From positions 1,178,001 through 1,242,000 of the forward strand of contig JACZZP010000008.1 in assembly GCA_015183035.1 (NCBI GenBank): a stretch of 64,000 nucleotides of DNA, in the 5' to 3' direction. The position numbers and the translations under genes were made by a program. A model generated the notes under the pieces. It was not told the origin of the DNA. It ran no database searches and saw only the letters and a program-made list of their open reading frames with translations. Positions 1-13,249 of this stretch are shown piece by piece (positions within the stretch are counted from its first letter, which is position 1; the number at the start of each line of letters is the position of its first letter). This stretch comes from Meloidogyne chitwoodi. Taxonomy: Eukaryota > Nematoda > Chromadorea > Rhabditida > Meloidogynidae.

Positions 1-2987
1 ATGGAACTGCAAAAATACAATGGAGAAGAGAACTTCCATCAAATAATAGTGAAATTAACCGAATACACCAAAATAATAATAATTTACAACAACAATATTC
101 AAATATACATTCAAGTTTAAATGGCTCTACAAGTGGATTGTTACCTCCAGCAGTAAGTAAAATTTAATTTTAATATTTTCTCTGAGAAATTAATTATAAT
201 TTAATTATTTTTTAGGTCGACAAAATTAGTCTCCGTCGTAATTCAATTAATCAAGCAAAGCGAAATTCACTTGTAGGTGAAGGTAATGGTGATGAACATG
301 TTCAGGCTCTTTTATTGGCAGAATTAAAAAGAGGCCGTTCTCATATTTCTTTTGGAAGATCTTGGGATAGTAGCCAATTAAGTGATGAATTTAGAACAAC
401 AAAAAAAGGAGAGGAAAAAACAGAAGAAATTAATAATAATTATTTAAATAATAATAATCAAAATATAATTTTAGAAAATAAATTTAATAATAAAATTAAT
501 GAAGATAATAATAATAATAAAATATCAGATAACTTAACAGAAAATAATAATAATATTAAAGAAGAAAATAAATCAAATGATTTTTTAATTCAAAATCAAC
601 AACAAAATCAATTAAATTTTTTGCAACAACAAAAAATAATTTCACCAAAAACATCACCAAAAAGAGCAACTTTACCAGCAGAGAATAGCATTGCTGCTTT
701 TAATAAAATATTTAATAAACAACAAGAAGAACCTCTTTTTAAAGAAGAAGAAGAAGAAGAAAATAAATTAATTATTGAAATTGAAAATAATGAAAAAGAA
801 GAAGAAAATAAAGAAAAAGAAGAAGATGATGATGAATATATTGAAATAAATAATAATAAATTAATTGATAATTTATTTATTAAAGAAAAAGAAGAAGAAG
901 AAATATCTTTTAAAGAAATACCAAAAAGTACAACAATTATTACTACAGGAAGTCCTCCTCTCTCTGATAGTTCTACTGTTTCCAGTACAGAATTGGAAAG
1001 AGAAGGAATTTTGGTAAAAATTAATAAAATATAAATATATTATTAATAAATATTAAAACACTAGCAAAATTGGTCGCCCTTCGGGCGTCCTTCTACGCTC
1101 GCAGAAAATAAACACAAAAAACTAAAATAACCTTTCAATAAAGTCATAATACTACAAAATAAACATTCTAAAGAACAAAAAAAAAATAAATGATAAAAAT
1201 AAACGAACTTATATAACAAAATAATTGGTCCAAATTTTCTTAACAAAACACAGACATTGCTATAAAATAAAAACAGCTTATTGTTAGCTCAAATAGCTAA
1301 CGAAGATATATCAAAATAAAAAAGAAATAATATAAGAGGTTGCCACCCACCATCCCTGGCCTCCCATACCGCCATAAACCACCTCAGCGTAGCCGGCGCC
1401 ACCTCCAAAGAATGATGAGAAAATAATCAGTTTATATAATCAAACTGTCTAAATCTACTTTAAAAAAACCCATTTTCACCTCTAGATCATTTACTATAAA
1501 AATCCGGACAAACACTTATCAATTATATAAGAAGATATTTTTTTTAATTTAAATTTTTAAATAAATTTAAGGAATTATTTGATGATTCTTGGCATAAAAA
1601 TATTTGTCCAACTGGTATTAAAGGAATTCTTCGAGAAAGACAACAAAATAATTTATCAATTTCTAATACATGTTCAGGGCCAAAAAAACAATCAAATAGA
1701 GTTAAAATTGATTTGGTTGTTTTATTTTTGGATGTTGCCTATGAAGGACAATATGAAATGCTTGTTCAATTAGCTTCTCAGGTAATAATATTTTTTATTT
1801 ATTTTTTAGAATATTTTTTTTAAGAATTTTTAAACAATTTAATATAGTTAATTTTTATTAAATATTTTAAAAAATTTTGAAAAATAATTAAAACAGATTG
1901 ATGACATTTCTGTATCAAATAGTGAAGGTTTAACTGCTCTACATTATGCTATTTGTGCAAGTAATCATGATATTGTTCAATTTTTGGTAGAAAATGGTGC
2001 TGATGTTAATGCTTTGGTTAAAAAATAAAAATTATTATTATTTTTAATTATTTTTTAGGATGTTGATGGTTGGACAGCTCTCCACTGTGGTAATTAATTA
2101 ATTAATTAATTGTTTTTAATTATATTTTGATAGCTGCTTCTTGTGGAAATTTACCAATGATTAAATTATTAATTGAATATGGTGCTTGTCCAATAGCAAC
2201 AACAATTAGTAAATCTGAAGTAATAAAAAATAAATAAATAATTAAAAAAAATATTTTTTTTTTAGACAGTTGCTCAAATATTTGATGATTCAAATGAGAA
2301 TGCTTCAATGGGAATTGAATATATGGCTTTTATAGAAGAATGTATGGGTGTTGTTAATGATGCTAAAGTAAAATTATATTTTTAATTTAATAAAAGAAGC
2401 TTTCTTTTCTTTTCTTTTATTAAAAATAATAAATATATTTAATAATTTTATAGGTTTATGCTGCCTATTCTTATGATCCACAACGAGAAGATGAATTAAG
2501 TTTTGATGAAGGAGATGAATTAAGAGTACTTTGTAAATGTGAACATAATAATATTGGAAAAAATGAAGAAAAAAATTATTTGGAAAATAAAAAGGAAAAA
2601 ATTCATTCTGAAGAAGAATGTGATGAACAATGTTGGTGGTTATGTGAACATACAAAAGAAATAAATAATAATAAAAGTGGTTTTGGTTTGTTTTAAATTT
2701 ATTGTATATTTTTAATTTTATTTTTTTTTAAAGTACCTCGTAATTATTTGGCTTTATTTCCAACTTTAAAACATCGAAATAAATTTATTGTTGATTTTAA
2801 ATTACCTAAAGAAATTATTTTTACAGAGCAAAATACAGAAGAAGAAGAAGAAGAAGAAAATAATATAAAAAAATTAGAAAATGAAAAAGAAGAAGAAATA
2901 ATAAATAATAATAATATTTTAAGAATTAATGATAATAATAATAATACAAATTCTTTGGGTCATCAAGAATTAAGTACTTATGCTTAA
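1..2987 (+). CDS. ape-1: ASPP/iASPP family protein (ankyrin repeats + SH3), 5' partial
   Basis: This is the C-terminal part of an ASPP-family regulator of p53 (C. elegans APE-1). By eye the exons are 3-152, 216-1013, 1572-1781, 1897-2016, 2059-2089, 2134-2219, 2266-2367, 2454-2685 and 2734-2987; all phases join. Exon 2 is a low-complexity Asn/Glu/Lys segment that begins SLRRNSINQAKRNSL. Exon 3 gives VLFLDVAYEGQYEMLVQLAS, followed by ankyrin repeats (GLTALHYAICASNHDIVQFL and DGWTALHCAASCGNLPMIKL). The SH3 domain starts at YAAYSYDPQREDELSF, has the WW pair (QCWWLCEH) and ends FVPRNYLALFP. The Ank-Ank-SH3 order and the ALHCAAS and PRN-LALFP motifs are diagnostic of ASPP. A poly-Glu/Asn insert sits in the SH3 n-Src region and a Glu/Asn-rich tail follows the domain. 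The N-terminus lies upstream of the window. Confidence 0.92.
1070..1415. other. GC-richer islands inside the large ape-1 intron
   Basis: The 558-bp intron 1014-1571 is much longer than the gene's other introns. It holds two islands that are far less AT-rich than their surroundings: about 1070-1105, with the small palindrome CGCCCTTCGGGCG, and about 1335-1412. Read on the minus strand, the second island gives a Gly-rich stretch (GGGAGYAEVVYGGMGGQGWW). No splice signals or start codon support a gene, so I read them as remnants of an inserted repeat or an exon fossil. Confidence 0.4.
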
Positions 2988-3668
2988 AAAAAAAAGAAGA
3001 GAAGATAATATATTTAAATTAATATATTCTCTCATTTATTTAATTTTTAATTTTAAAAGGTTGGATTAAATAAGTCAGTAAATAACTATGAGTAATATAT
3101 ATTTTTTGTCTTTTTAAGTGCAAATTCTTCTGCAATTCTATCATAATTAAAAGAAATATATTTATATCTTAATGTATTTTTATATAATAATATTTTTTAA
3201 TTATTATAATAATTAAATTGTAATATACTTATATCTTTTCCTTATTTTATATATTTGCCTTAAAATTAAATAAAAATGCCATTTCCTCTATTATATGTTC
3301 AGTAATCTCTTTTTTATTTCCTTCACCAGCTTTTTACCCAGATAATTATTTTTAATAATTTTTATTTATAAAAGAGGATATTTTTTGTTTTTTAAAGAAT
3401 TAACGTTAAAAGTCTTAGAACTAACCCTTTTTCGACTTTTTTTATATTATAATTATTTAAATAGTATTTAAATAAAATAATATTTATGTACAATATTTTA
3501 ATAATTAATTTATTTTAAATTAAAATTTATAATAAATAATTATTAATTACATATATACATTTTTAATTAATTTTAACATGATAATTTATTAATTTTTTTA
3601 AAGAGAATATAATGGCACTATTAGAATATTTTTTTACTTTTACAACTTAAATAAAATAATAATAATAA
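2988..3668. other. AT-rich intergenic region between convergent genes
   Basis: This stretch lies between the ape-1 stop and the end of the convergent GPCR gene. It contains many AATAAA-like hexamers that could serve both 3' ends, and no open frame or structured repeat that I could recognise. Confidence 0.6.
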
Positions 3669-5663
3669 TTATAAAGTATCAACAACACCTAAAGAAGTTG
3701 TTTTATTAAGAAGAATTGTTCTCCTTTCTCCATTATTTATATTAATATTTTCTAAACTATTTATATTATTATTTAATAATTGTTTTTCTTTATATAATTT
3801 ATGTCCATTTTGTATTACTAATGGACGCATTTGAACCTAAATTAATTAATTAAATTAATTTTTATTTATTATTTATTTACCCATTGTGATTCTTCTTCTT
3901 CTCCATAATTATTATTTAATCGTAGTGAATCATTAAAATTAAATCCATTAGCAAAAATTTGACGTCTATGACTAGTAGTTGTTGTTGTTTCTGATTCTGC
4001 TCTATATAAATGACGAGCTACTTTTTTACCAAATCTACGTTTATAACGAATATCATCATCTTTAGTTTGACCATTATTACTACGTAAACTATGCATACGA
4101 GATACTAATGAAGTTATTATTCTTAAATATATTTAAAATATATAATTTAAATAAAAATAACATACTCGCTTGTAGCTGTGGCAATACCACTAAGATTTGC
4201 TCCTTTTTGTTTATCTTTTGCAGTTAACCAAAAAAATAAAAATGGATTCCATACAACTGCTGACATTGCAATAACATGTGCTATTAATGGCCATAAAAAA
4301 GGCTTAAAAATTAAAAAATGAATAAATTTAATAAAAATTAAAAAATAAATAAATATACTTGTTTTTTTAACCAATTAGGTTCTCTTTTAAAATCTTTAAC
4401 TAAATTAACTATAGTAATTGGTGTATTACAGCCAATAAAAGCAATTACCTAAAAATATATATATATATAAATTATTAAAAATTAAAATTAAACCATTCCA
4501 ATCAAAATATAATTAACTCTTTTCTTTCTATTTAATGCATCTGTTCTTTGTGTATTACTTAAAGATTGAGAAAATTGAACATTTTGAACTTTAATAAAAT
4601 AAAATTAATTTATTTATTTTTTAAAATATTTACCAATCATATCTTTATGAACTTTTTTTAATATTCTCCAATAACAATAAGTTATAATTGTCATTGGAAG
4701 AATAAATTGAAAAAGCATAACTCCTGTTCCATAAAGTCTTCTTTGTGTTTCATCTGGCCAATTAAGCTCATCACAAAATTGTCCACAAAATGGTGTTGAA
4801 TTACGAGGAACATAATAATCACTTAAATTATTAAAGATATAATTAATTAATTTTTAGAGATTTTTTCTCAATTATTATTTTATTTGCAAAAATTAATTTA
4901 ATTCAAAATAATATTTTCCAATATTATATTTATAATTAATTAATCCAAAATTTATAAATAAAAAAACAAACCCATTAACAAGTTTATATGAAAGTAAATA
5001 AGGAATATTTAAAATAGTAGATAATATCCAAATAATTAAAGTTATTGTAGAAGCTGTTCTTAATGAAAATTGTCCTCTTGTTGGATCAATAATATGAAGA
5101 AATTTATCTAAAGCAATAGCACAAAGTGACCAAGAAGTTACAAAAACAGCACAAGAATTTGAAAGAGGCACAAGACGACACATTAAAGGTCCAAATGACC
5201 AATCTTTAGTTAAAGCATACCAAGGAGTTACTGGGACTGCAGTAAGGCATAAAAGTATATCAGTAAGTATTAAATTTAATAAAAAAAGATTTCTTGTTGA
5301 ACGAAGCCTAAAAATTATTTTTTAAAATATATTATTAATTATAACCGTTTATTTTGAGCAAATGCTAATAAAACAGAACCATTTCCAAGTAATCCTAATA
5401 AAAATAAACATCCATATGCTACTGCAATTGCACATTGAACGGCAGCCCAACTAATATATTTATTAAAAGAAAATATAATATTAAAATAATAAATATTTTT
5501 ACCTAGTTAAATCATCAATACCCTGTGAAAAAATAGCTTCAGAAACTTCTGTACATATTTGTTGTTGTTGTTGATAATTAATATAAGAAGAAATATTTGT
5601 TTTATTTAATGTTTTTGTTATTATTAAATTATGATGTTTATTCTCCTCCATAAGTGAGACCAT
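3669..5663 (-). CDS. Neuropeptide-type rhodopsin-family GPCR
   Basis: A seven-transmembrane receptor in about eight exons, read on the minus strand from ATG at 5663. Exons that I could phase are 5663-5503, 5450-5346, 5307-4972, 4821-4634, 4588-4494 and 4448 to about 4361, then further exons to the stop at 3669. TM1 has LLGLLGNGSVLLAFA (GN motif). TM2 has LNLILTDILLCLTAVPVTPW (the D2.50 position). The extracellular Cys before TM3 is in FGPLMCRLVPLSN. The DRY position reads LDKFLHIIDPTRG. TM6 carries FIGCNTPITIVNLV and TM7 ends WNPFLFFW in place of NPxxY. This architecture resembles nematode NPR (neuropeptide Y/F-like) receptors, but I cannot assign an orthologue. The N-terminus has NKT and NIS glycosylation sequons, and the Ser/Asn-rich C-tail ends GVVDTL. 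Confidence 0.82.
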
Positions 5664-8600
5664 TATTATTATAACTTTTAAATAAATAAATAATTTAAAA
5701 TTAGTTAAAATGTTTAAGAGGAAATAATTTAAACATTTTTTAATCTTTATTTAGACTTATGGAATATACATATAATTAAAATATTAGAATTTAAATATTT
5801 TAAATTAAAAAAGAATGCAAAAATTATTATAAATTTAAATATTTTTATTTAATAATATTTAAATTTAACAAAATCATTTTCTTCTGTTCAGAGTGAAAAA
5901 ATAAAGAAAATAGAAAAATTAAATAAAAATAAATATTTAAATATTTTAAAAATTATTATTTATTTTTAAATTTAAAAAATATCTTTAACATTTTTATTAT
6001 TTATTTTTATTTAATAAAAAAAAATATTCCCCAATTTCATCAATTATTCTCTTTTAATATAAAAAGCTAAAAAAAGTAACAATTCTTTCAAAAATAAATA
6101 AATATTAGATTTTATTCAAGACTAAAATTTATTCTTCTGGAAGAATAAATATATCATCTTTATACTACTAATTTTTATTTTATATTTTTTTCTTCCAAAA
6201 TATTCAAAAATAATAATATTATTTTAGATATATTAAATGTATTAAAATTAAAAAAAATATTAATATTATTCTTTCTTTTTTTAATTATTTTTTTTCTTGT
6301 TCTTTTCTCTAAGAAATATTTAATTAATGGTTTATTTGTAAATATATTTTTAATTTTAATATTCACTTGAAAAAGAATAAAAAAATTCAAAGAAATGCGC
6401 TTAGCTAATTTATGATGATTATTTTATTTTAAATTATTTTAAATTTTTAAATTATAAATTACTAGTAAATTTATAATATTTATTATTTATAAAAATAAAA
6501 TTATAAAATATGTACAAATCAAATTAAAATAAAATAAACAAAAAATAAATATTAATTTATTTAAATAAATTAAAAATATAAATTAAAAAAAAAATAAATA
6601 AAAAGGCTAGACAAAATACTTGAAAATTTACAAAATTAAAAATATTTATAAAAAAAATCTGCCCTTAAGAATTATATTAAGTCAATTATAGGTACTTGTA
6701 TAAAAGTAAAATTAAATGTTTTTTTTCAAAAATATTATTTATTCCTTTAAGTTTGTATTGATTTTATATTTTTAATTTTAAAAAACAAATCAATTAATTT
6801 AATTTATAAAAAATATTTATTTAAATAAAGATTGTTTTATTTTATTTTTAAAAATTAAATAAAAAACAGTCAGAAATGGAAATTAAAAAAATCTTCGTGT
6901 GAATAAGTGGTTTGGATAAAAATTTTTATTTCTCATTTTAAAAATTCTTAAAAGTAATAAAAGGCAAAAAATAATATAAAAAATGGAAAGAAAATAATTA
7001 AAGGATTTAAAAAGGGCTTTTCTTTTTTTGCTTTAAAAATCCTCAAGTTTTAATCAAAAAGTTATTAATAATAATATTTAATTTAATAATAACTTAAAAT
7101 TAGACAAAAAAATAAATAATCTTAAATTTAAATTAATTGGAAAGTTTAAAAAGAAATTTAATATAAAATTTAAAAAAATAAAAATTTTTGCAAATTTAAT
7201 TTTTTAAAGAAAAAAATATTAAATTACTAAATAAATTAATTTTATTGTTTTATATTTTTAAATATATTTAATTAATTTATTTAAATATATTTAATTTTAA
7301 AATATTAATTATTTCCAAAACACATTCTTTTTATTTTTTAAAATAATAATAAAATAAATATTAAATTCCAAGATATAATATTATTAAGGAAGTAAAATAA
7401 AAAAGAATAATTAATAAAAAAGGACAAATAATAATTAAATGACATTTTTATTTAAATTTATAAAAAAAAGTGCTCATATGGTTTATTTATTTAATTAATT
7501 ATATATTTATTTATTTTAATTCTTTTGGGTCTAATAAAATAAAAATAAATATTTAATTTAGAATAAAAAAAATAAATTAATATTTTAGGTTATAAATAAA
7601 TTATTTAAAAAAAATAAAATAAAATAATTAAATTTGCCTAAAATTAAAGTTTATATATATTTTTTAAATATAAAAAAGTAATTTTAAATAAAAACATTTT
7701 TAAGAAAATAAAAATAAATTAAATAATTTTATTTAAATAGATTCACTAAGACATAAAATTAATTAATCAATTTATTTATTTATTTTAATTTCCTTACAAT
7801 GATATATTTAAGTGCCATTGGGTTAATTTAAGAAAAAAAAAAAGAAATAAGCTCTCAATGGATACGCACAAATAAATAAATAAAAAGCATTTTAATTATC
7901 AAAATATATTTTTGGATAAAATAAAAAGGCTGTAATAATTAGTAAATATATTTGTAATAAATTTAATGAATAAAATAAAAAAATATTTTTGTTTAATAAA
8001 TAACTCACTTCCAATAAATATTTAAATAATAATAATATTCTTCTTTTCTTCTTCTCTTCAAAAAATAAAAAAATGCTTGAGTGGCTCCAAGCTGTGAAAA
8101 AAAGGGGTAAGAGGACAATGAAGTAGTAGTAGTGTCACAGTTATGTATTTTTGTATTGCTTCTTTAATAAATAAATATATTTATTTTAGGAAATATTTAT
8201 TTAAAATTTTAGAAAATTATAAATTTATGAAAAATTATTATTTTAAATAAATGAAATATTTTAGAAAAAGAAAAAAGAGCAAAGAATATTAAATTAATAA
8301 AATAATAATTTAATTGAAAATTTAATAAATTCAAAATACATATTTATATTTTAAATAATTTTTTAAAAATTAAGACCAAAAATAAAAAATCTTAAAAAAT
8401 CATTTTGTAAAGAAATAAAAACAATTTATTTTATAATAATAAAAATATTTATTTTTAGCTTTTAAAACTTTTTTGAATTAAAAAAAGATAAACATAAACA
8501 AATTTTATTTTTATGAGACTTTCTTTTATTTAATAAAAGATTTTAAATTTAAAATAGGGAAGAATTAAAATATAATATTTTTTAAAAAAAAGGAAGCTAA

Positions 8601-10270
8601 AAAATAATTAATTATTTTATTTACTAAGAAATTATTTTTTTATAACAAGAAAAAGGGTATTTTTTAATTTAATATATTCTCACAGTAACAACAATTTAAA
8701 AAAAATTAAATTAAAGAACAGAGAAAATTATATTAAATGATTTAGTAGTAATTTTATTTAAATAAAAAAGACTTTTCTTTTTTATTAATAATTTACAATT
8801 TATTATTTTATAAACTTTTTTTAATTTTTTAAACTAATTTAAAAAAAATTAAAATGTTTTAAAATATATTAAAGACTTTAATAATTATTAATTTTTATTT
8901 CCCTCTAATTCAAATAAAGCAATATATTTATTTTTACTAAATAAAATATTAATAAAAAATTTTAAAACGTAAAAAGTCAAACAAAAATTATACTTGTCAA
9001 ATATTTTTGATAAGTACATGATTTTGATAAATAAAATAAATAATAATTTTAGCTAGTTATGATGAGTTAAAAAAAATTTTTCAAAATTTATTTAACAATA
9101 AATAAATTGAAAAAGGAAAATTTAAAAAAAAAGAAAAGAAGAGAAAAGGAAATATAATAAAGAAGTATATAAATTGAAAATAATTAAATCAAACAACTGC
9201 TTTTTTATAAAAAAATCTTCCTCTAAGGTTGTCAACAATCAAAATATTAAAAAAATAAATTTAAGAAAAAAAACAATTGTTTCTTGCATTGATTATGAAA
9301 AAGTAAAAAAATATTAGTTAAATTAAATTAATAGAATATTTAAAAATAAATAATAAAAAAAACAACTGTTTATTAAATATATAAATTATATTTATTTATT
9401 TTATTAATAAATTAATTAATTATATTTGCTTGGTTACCCAACAGTTGCGGACCACTGACTGTAAAAAGAATTCTACAAAAATTAAAAAAAATTAACAAAA
9501 AAATTCAGAAAAATCTTTATGAGCTCTGAATGAAATAATTTGATCTTTTTGAAGGCCAGTAATATCATTATATAGCAGATATTGTTAATATTTTGGTATA
9601 AATGTCCGTCCGTAAATGTCTGGATATGTCGGCCCAAGGTTAAACGATCCAATCTGTAAAGAAAAGGTTTGTTTTACTACTAAAACCAAAAAAAGATATA
9701 TTTATATTATATTTTCTATTGTTTCTAAATATTAATATTTACTTAAAAATTGCCTAAAAAAATAACTAATTTTGGTAAGCAAATAAATGCATAGAATTAA
9801 TTATTAAAAAGAAAATAAATTTATTATTCTTTAAAAGCATCAAATAACAAAAAAAACTTTTTTAATTTTCAAATTTTAATTTAAAAAGAAATAAAATTGC
9901 CAAAAAGTAAATAAATAATTTTAAATAATTGGCAAAATAACAAAATAATAATTTGAATAAAATTTAAAAATTCTAAAAATTAATTAAATGATTTAAATAT
10001 TCAACATATAAATATATTTAAGTTTAACTAGAAGAAATAAATAAAATCTGATAAAAAAACTTTTCAAAAGAACAATAAATAAAATAAATAAAAATTATTT
10101 ATAATAATATTTTTATATATAATTAAGAAATATAAGAAAAATAAAGAAAAAAAAATTAATTAAATTTGCCTTACTAAAACAATAAATGAATGACGGTAGT
10201 TAGACAAAATTAAATTAAGGAAAATAAAAAAAGACAAAATATTCAATAATTAATTAAATATATAAATAAT
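5664..10270. other. Long AT-rich gene desert
   Basis: About 4.6 kb of near-continuous A/T sequence upstream of the divergently placed GPCR. I saw no convincing open frame, RNA gene or long repeat. Slightly less AT-rich patches occur near 8070-8160 and 9430-9660 (for example TTGCGGACCACTGACTG), with no recognisable product. It may hold the GPCR promoter and 5' exons. Confidence 0.6.
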
Positions 10271-10370
10271 AGAGTTATTCACGGTAAGGCAATACCTCGG
10301 TTATTTTTGATATTATCGCGGTAAAATTACCGAATTTACCGTTACCGGAAAAACGCATATGAATAACTCT
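10271..10370. mobile_element. Short inverted-repeat element (MITE-like), ~100 bp
   Basis: The element opens with AGAGTTATTCA and closes with its exact reverse complement TGAATAACTCT (11-bp terminal inverted repeats). The interior is rich in CGGTAA and TTACCG blocks, giving several nested hairpins, and is far more GC-rich than the flanks. There is no coding capacity. A short AAT or TA target duplication is possible but cannot be told from background. Confidence 0.6.
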
Positions 10371-10539
10371 AATACATAAATGGTAAAAAAATTGATATAG
10401 TCTAAAAAAATTTAAAAAAAATTGAGAAAAATATTTTTCTATTTTAAAGATTAATTTTAAAAATAAAAGAGTTTAAATTAATAAAAAAATTAATTAATTA
10501 ATTAAAAATATTATCTGATTCGAAAATGCATACTTTTAG

Positions 10540-10761
10540 TTGGAAAATTTTGTACCCAATGTACTTTTAAATAAGATTTTTTGTACTTTTACTTTTATTT
10601 TTGTTGATCCCAGCTCTGTGTTAAAACATAAGCAAATTCACGACCGCTGGATAAAGAATCAAAGAAGAGCCAAAGCTTTAACTATTAATTACCAGCTTCT
10701 TTCTGACAAACATTTATTTAAGTCTTTTAAAAATTTCCCTATTATTATTATTAGGTATTAA
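10540..10761 (+). pseudogene. Possible homeodomain helix-3 fragment
   Basis: A short open frame of 73 codons contains HKQIHDRWIKNQRRAKAL. This recalls the third helix of a homeodomain (WF-x-N-R-R-x-K), with W48 and N51 kept but the next Arg replaced by Gln. The preceding residues (LENFVPN) could be a remnant of helix 1. No full homeodomain can be spliced from the surroundings and there is an in-frame stop just upstream, so this may be a decayed exon or chance. Confidence 0.2.
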
Positions 10762-11123
10762 CAAAAATATACGTATTAAGTGATCATTCCTTCTTATTGA
10801 AGAATATCTTCTTACTTTCTTAAAAATATCTCCTATAACTAGGTATTTCGATTTAATTTTTAAGCCGTAAAATATTCGAAATAATTTCTAAGGCCCTGAA
10901 AACTTATTTCTTATTTTACTAATTGAGAAGTGACCATTGAACAATACTCACATTTATAAATAATTTTGAATACAAGTTCTTAAACAGCCTATCCAACAAG
11001 AGTTATTAAATTTTTTTCAAAGCTACTCATACATATTTACATGGTTCTTTCTTTTTCTTTTCTCTATCCTTCTTTCATTTTCAATTCCTCCATCAAACTA
11101 CCTCAATCAATTTAGCGACCTGT

Positions 11124-11240
11124 ACATTTCGTCGAACAAAATTGCACGACATTTCGCCTCTACGGCAAAAAAACTACATTTCGTTTACCCGAGCCCACGA
11201 TTTTTTGTAATTAAATGTCGTGCAATTTCTGACGAAATGT
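11124..11240. mobile_element. Palindromic MITE-like element
   Basis: The left arm 11124-11154 (ACATTTCGTC...TTGCACGACATTT) is nearly the reverse complement of the right arm 11213-11240; the centre of the left arm has a small mismatch bubble of three extra bases. A spacer of about 58 bp separates the arms. There is no coding capacity. It sits about 700 bp upstream of the CNOT9 start. Confidence 0.55.
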
Positions 11241-11959
11241 CTGGAACGTCAATTTAAAACATATAGTAAATCATATTCTCCATAAGCTCTAATACAATGA
11301 AAAATTTCCTGAATTTTATTTTTTCGACACTTCTTATTTTTTATGTCAAATTTACTAGGTTGATCAATATATGTATTTATGAGTTAAAATTAAGCACAAA
11401 AATCCTTTTTTAGTATTATATAGGGTGAAAGGGAGATAGAATGGATTTCTGTATGCTATTCCTAGCACTCTCTCTATTACCAATTCTTTTTCTCAATGGC
11501 AGATGTCACACGACTATTGATATACGTACGTATGTGGTGCGTAGGTCAATGTATTAAATTTATTGAATTTCATTTAACGAGTCTTTCTCTGAATTTTTGA
11601 CTTGTACATAAATATTCCGCCTTTTTGGTAATTTTTAAATTTTACGAATTTCTAATTTTCGTCTACGAACGAAGGAAAAATATAAAATATTTAACAATTA
11701 CTATATTTTAGAAACCAAAGATTATTTGGTGAACTTTGATCGATTTAATTTTTTGAATTTAAATGATTGAAAGGGAAATAAACATTTTTTAAAGTAATTG
11801 TTAATGATATGCATTTTAAATATATGTAGTTATTTTATGATTTTACTGCCTAATTTTTACTATTGTTGATTTTATTTTCTCAATTTTATGAGAAAGAAAA
11901 TTTGTTACTTTATTATTTTTTAATTTTATTATTAAGATTGTTCTGTTAAATACATAATT

Positions 11960-13249
11960 ATGGAAAAGTCCCTTTCACCAAATATTACAACAGCACAATC
12001 TTCATCTCTAATTAGAGATGAAAAGGACAAAGAAAAAGGGTTAGAACAAATTTGCCAATGGATACAAGAATTGGGAGAGCATGATAAACGAGAAAATGCG
12101 TTGCTACAAATCAGGTTTTTTAATTTGATTACAACTAAATTATTTTATTTTAGTAAATGTCGGGAGTCTATAGAAGATCTAGCAGTTTGGCTTTGGTATT
12201 CATATGGGACTGTAAGGTTTGCTTTAGAATAATCCTAAAAGATTCTTTTGGGATGTCCGCAACTTGCACATAAATAAAAATTTTTTTATCATATTTAGTG
12301 TTCTGCTACAAGAAATCATTAGCATATATCCTTATATTCTACCTCCGACACTCACAGCGGCTCAATCAAATCGAGTGTGCAATGCGTTGGCATTGATGCA
12401 ATGTATCGCATCTCATCGTGATACTCGAAAACAATTCTTGGAGGGTTATAACTTTTATTTATCTTTGTTTTTCTAAATTAAATTTCTACCTTTATAGCCA
12501 AAATTCCACTCTACCTCTATCCATTCTTGCACACAACCAATGATTCTCGACCATTCGAATATCTCAGATTAACATCACTTGGTGTCCTTGGAGCACTTGT
12601 AAAGACCGACGAAAAAGACGTAATAAGGCTTTAGTTCATGTTTAAATTTTTTATTTGTAGGTTGTCAAATTCTTGCTCTCAACTGAAATCATTCCTTTAT
12701 GTTTGAGAATCATGGAACAAGGTACTGAACTGTCGCGGACTGTTGCAACTTTTATTTTGCAGGTTGTTAAAAATAAATTTTAAAATAAAATGTCAAATTT
12801 ATTGATAAAAAATTGAATTTTTGAACTATTTATATAATACTTTTTAGAAAGTTCTTTTGGATGACATTGGACTTGCTTATGTCTGCCAAACATATGAGCG
12901 GTTTTCTCATGTAGCAATGGTTTTGGTTAGTAAAATAAATCTTTAAAAAGATAAAATGTTATTAAAGGGAAAAATGGTAATCCAGCTATCTAAAGATCCT
13001 TCAAGTCGACTTCTAAAACATTTGATTCGTTGTTATCATCGCCTATCTGAGAATGCGCGGGCACTTCAAGCTTTGACACAATGTCTTCCTGACCAACTCA
13101 AAGACGAGACATTCAAGGTTCTATTGGACCAAGATCGGCCTACGAAGCATTGGTGGAAAATGTTGATGAAGAATTTGAGTGAGTTTTAGTTTTTCTATAA
13201 ATAACTGGTAAATTTATAAATTGCAGATATCCCTGTAGGAGAAAAGTAG
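11960..13249 (+). CDS. CNOT9: CCR4-NOT subunit CNOT9 (RQCD1/Rcd1/CAF40)
   Basis: An armadillo-like scaffold subunit of the CCR4-NOT mRNA deadenylase complex. Start ATG is at 11960. The first exons are 11960-12114 and 12154-12216, followed by one from 12299 and further exons to the TAG at 13249. Conserved blocks read [120 protein letters not shown] and [20 protein letters not shown]. These follow human CNOT9 order almost throughout, including the ARM-repeat groove. The last short exon encodes a tail ending NIPVGEK. The gene converges on SNF8. Its codon use is less AT-biased than most neighbours, as expected for a conserved housekeeping gene. Confidence 0.96.

Noticed and set aside
1073..1100. 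GC hairpin CGCCCTTCGGGCG as terminator or tRNA fragment
   Set aside because: It is inside an intron, too short for a tRNA, and hairpin terminators do not apply to a eukaryotic gene.
9430..9470. tRNA-like patch (TTGCGGACCACTGACTG)
   Set aside because: No acceptor/T-stem pairing and no TTCNANNC loop can be placed around it.
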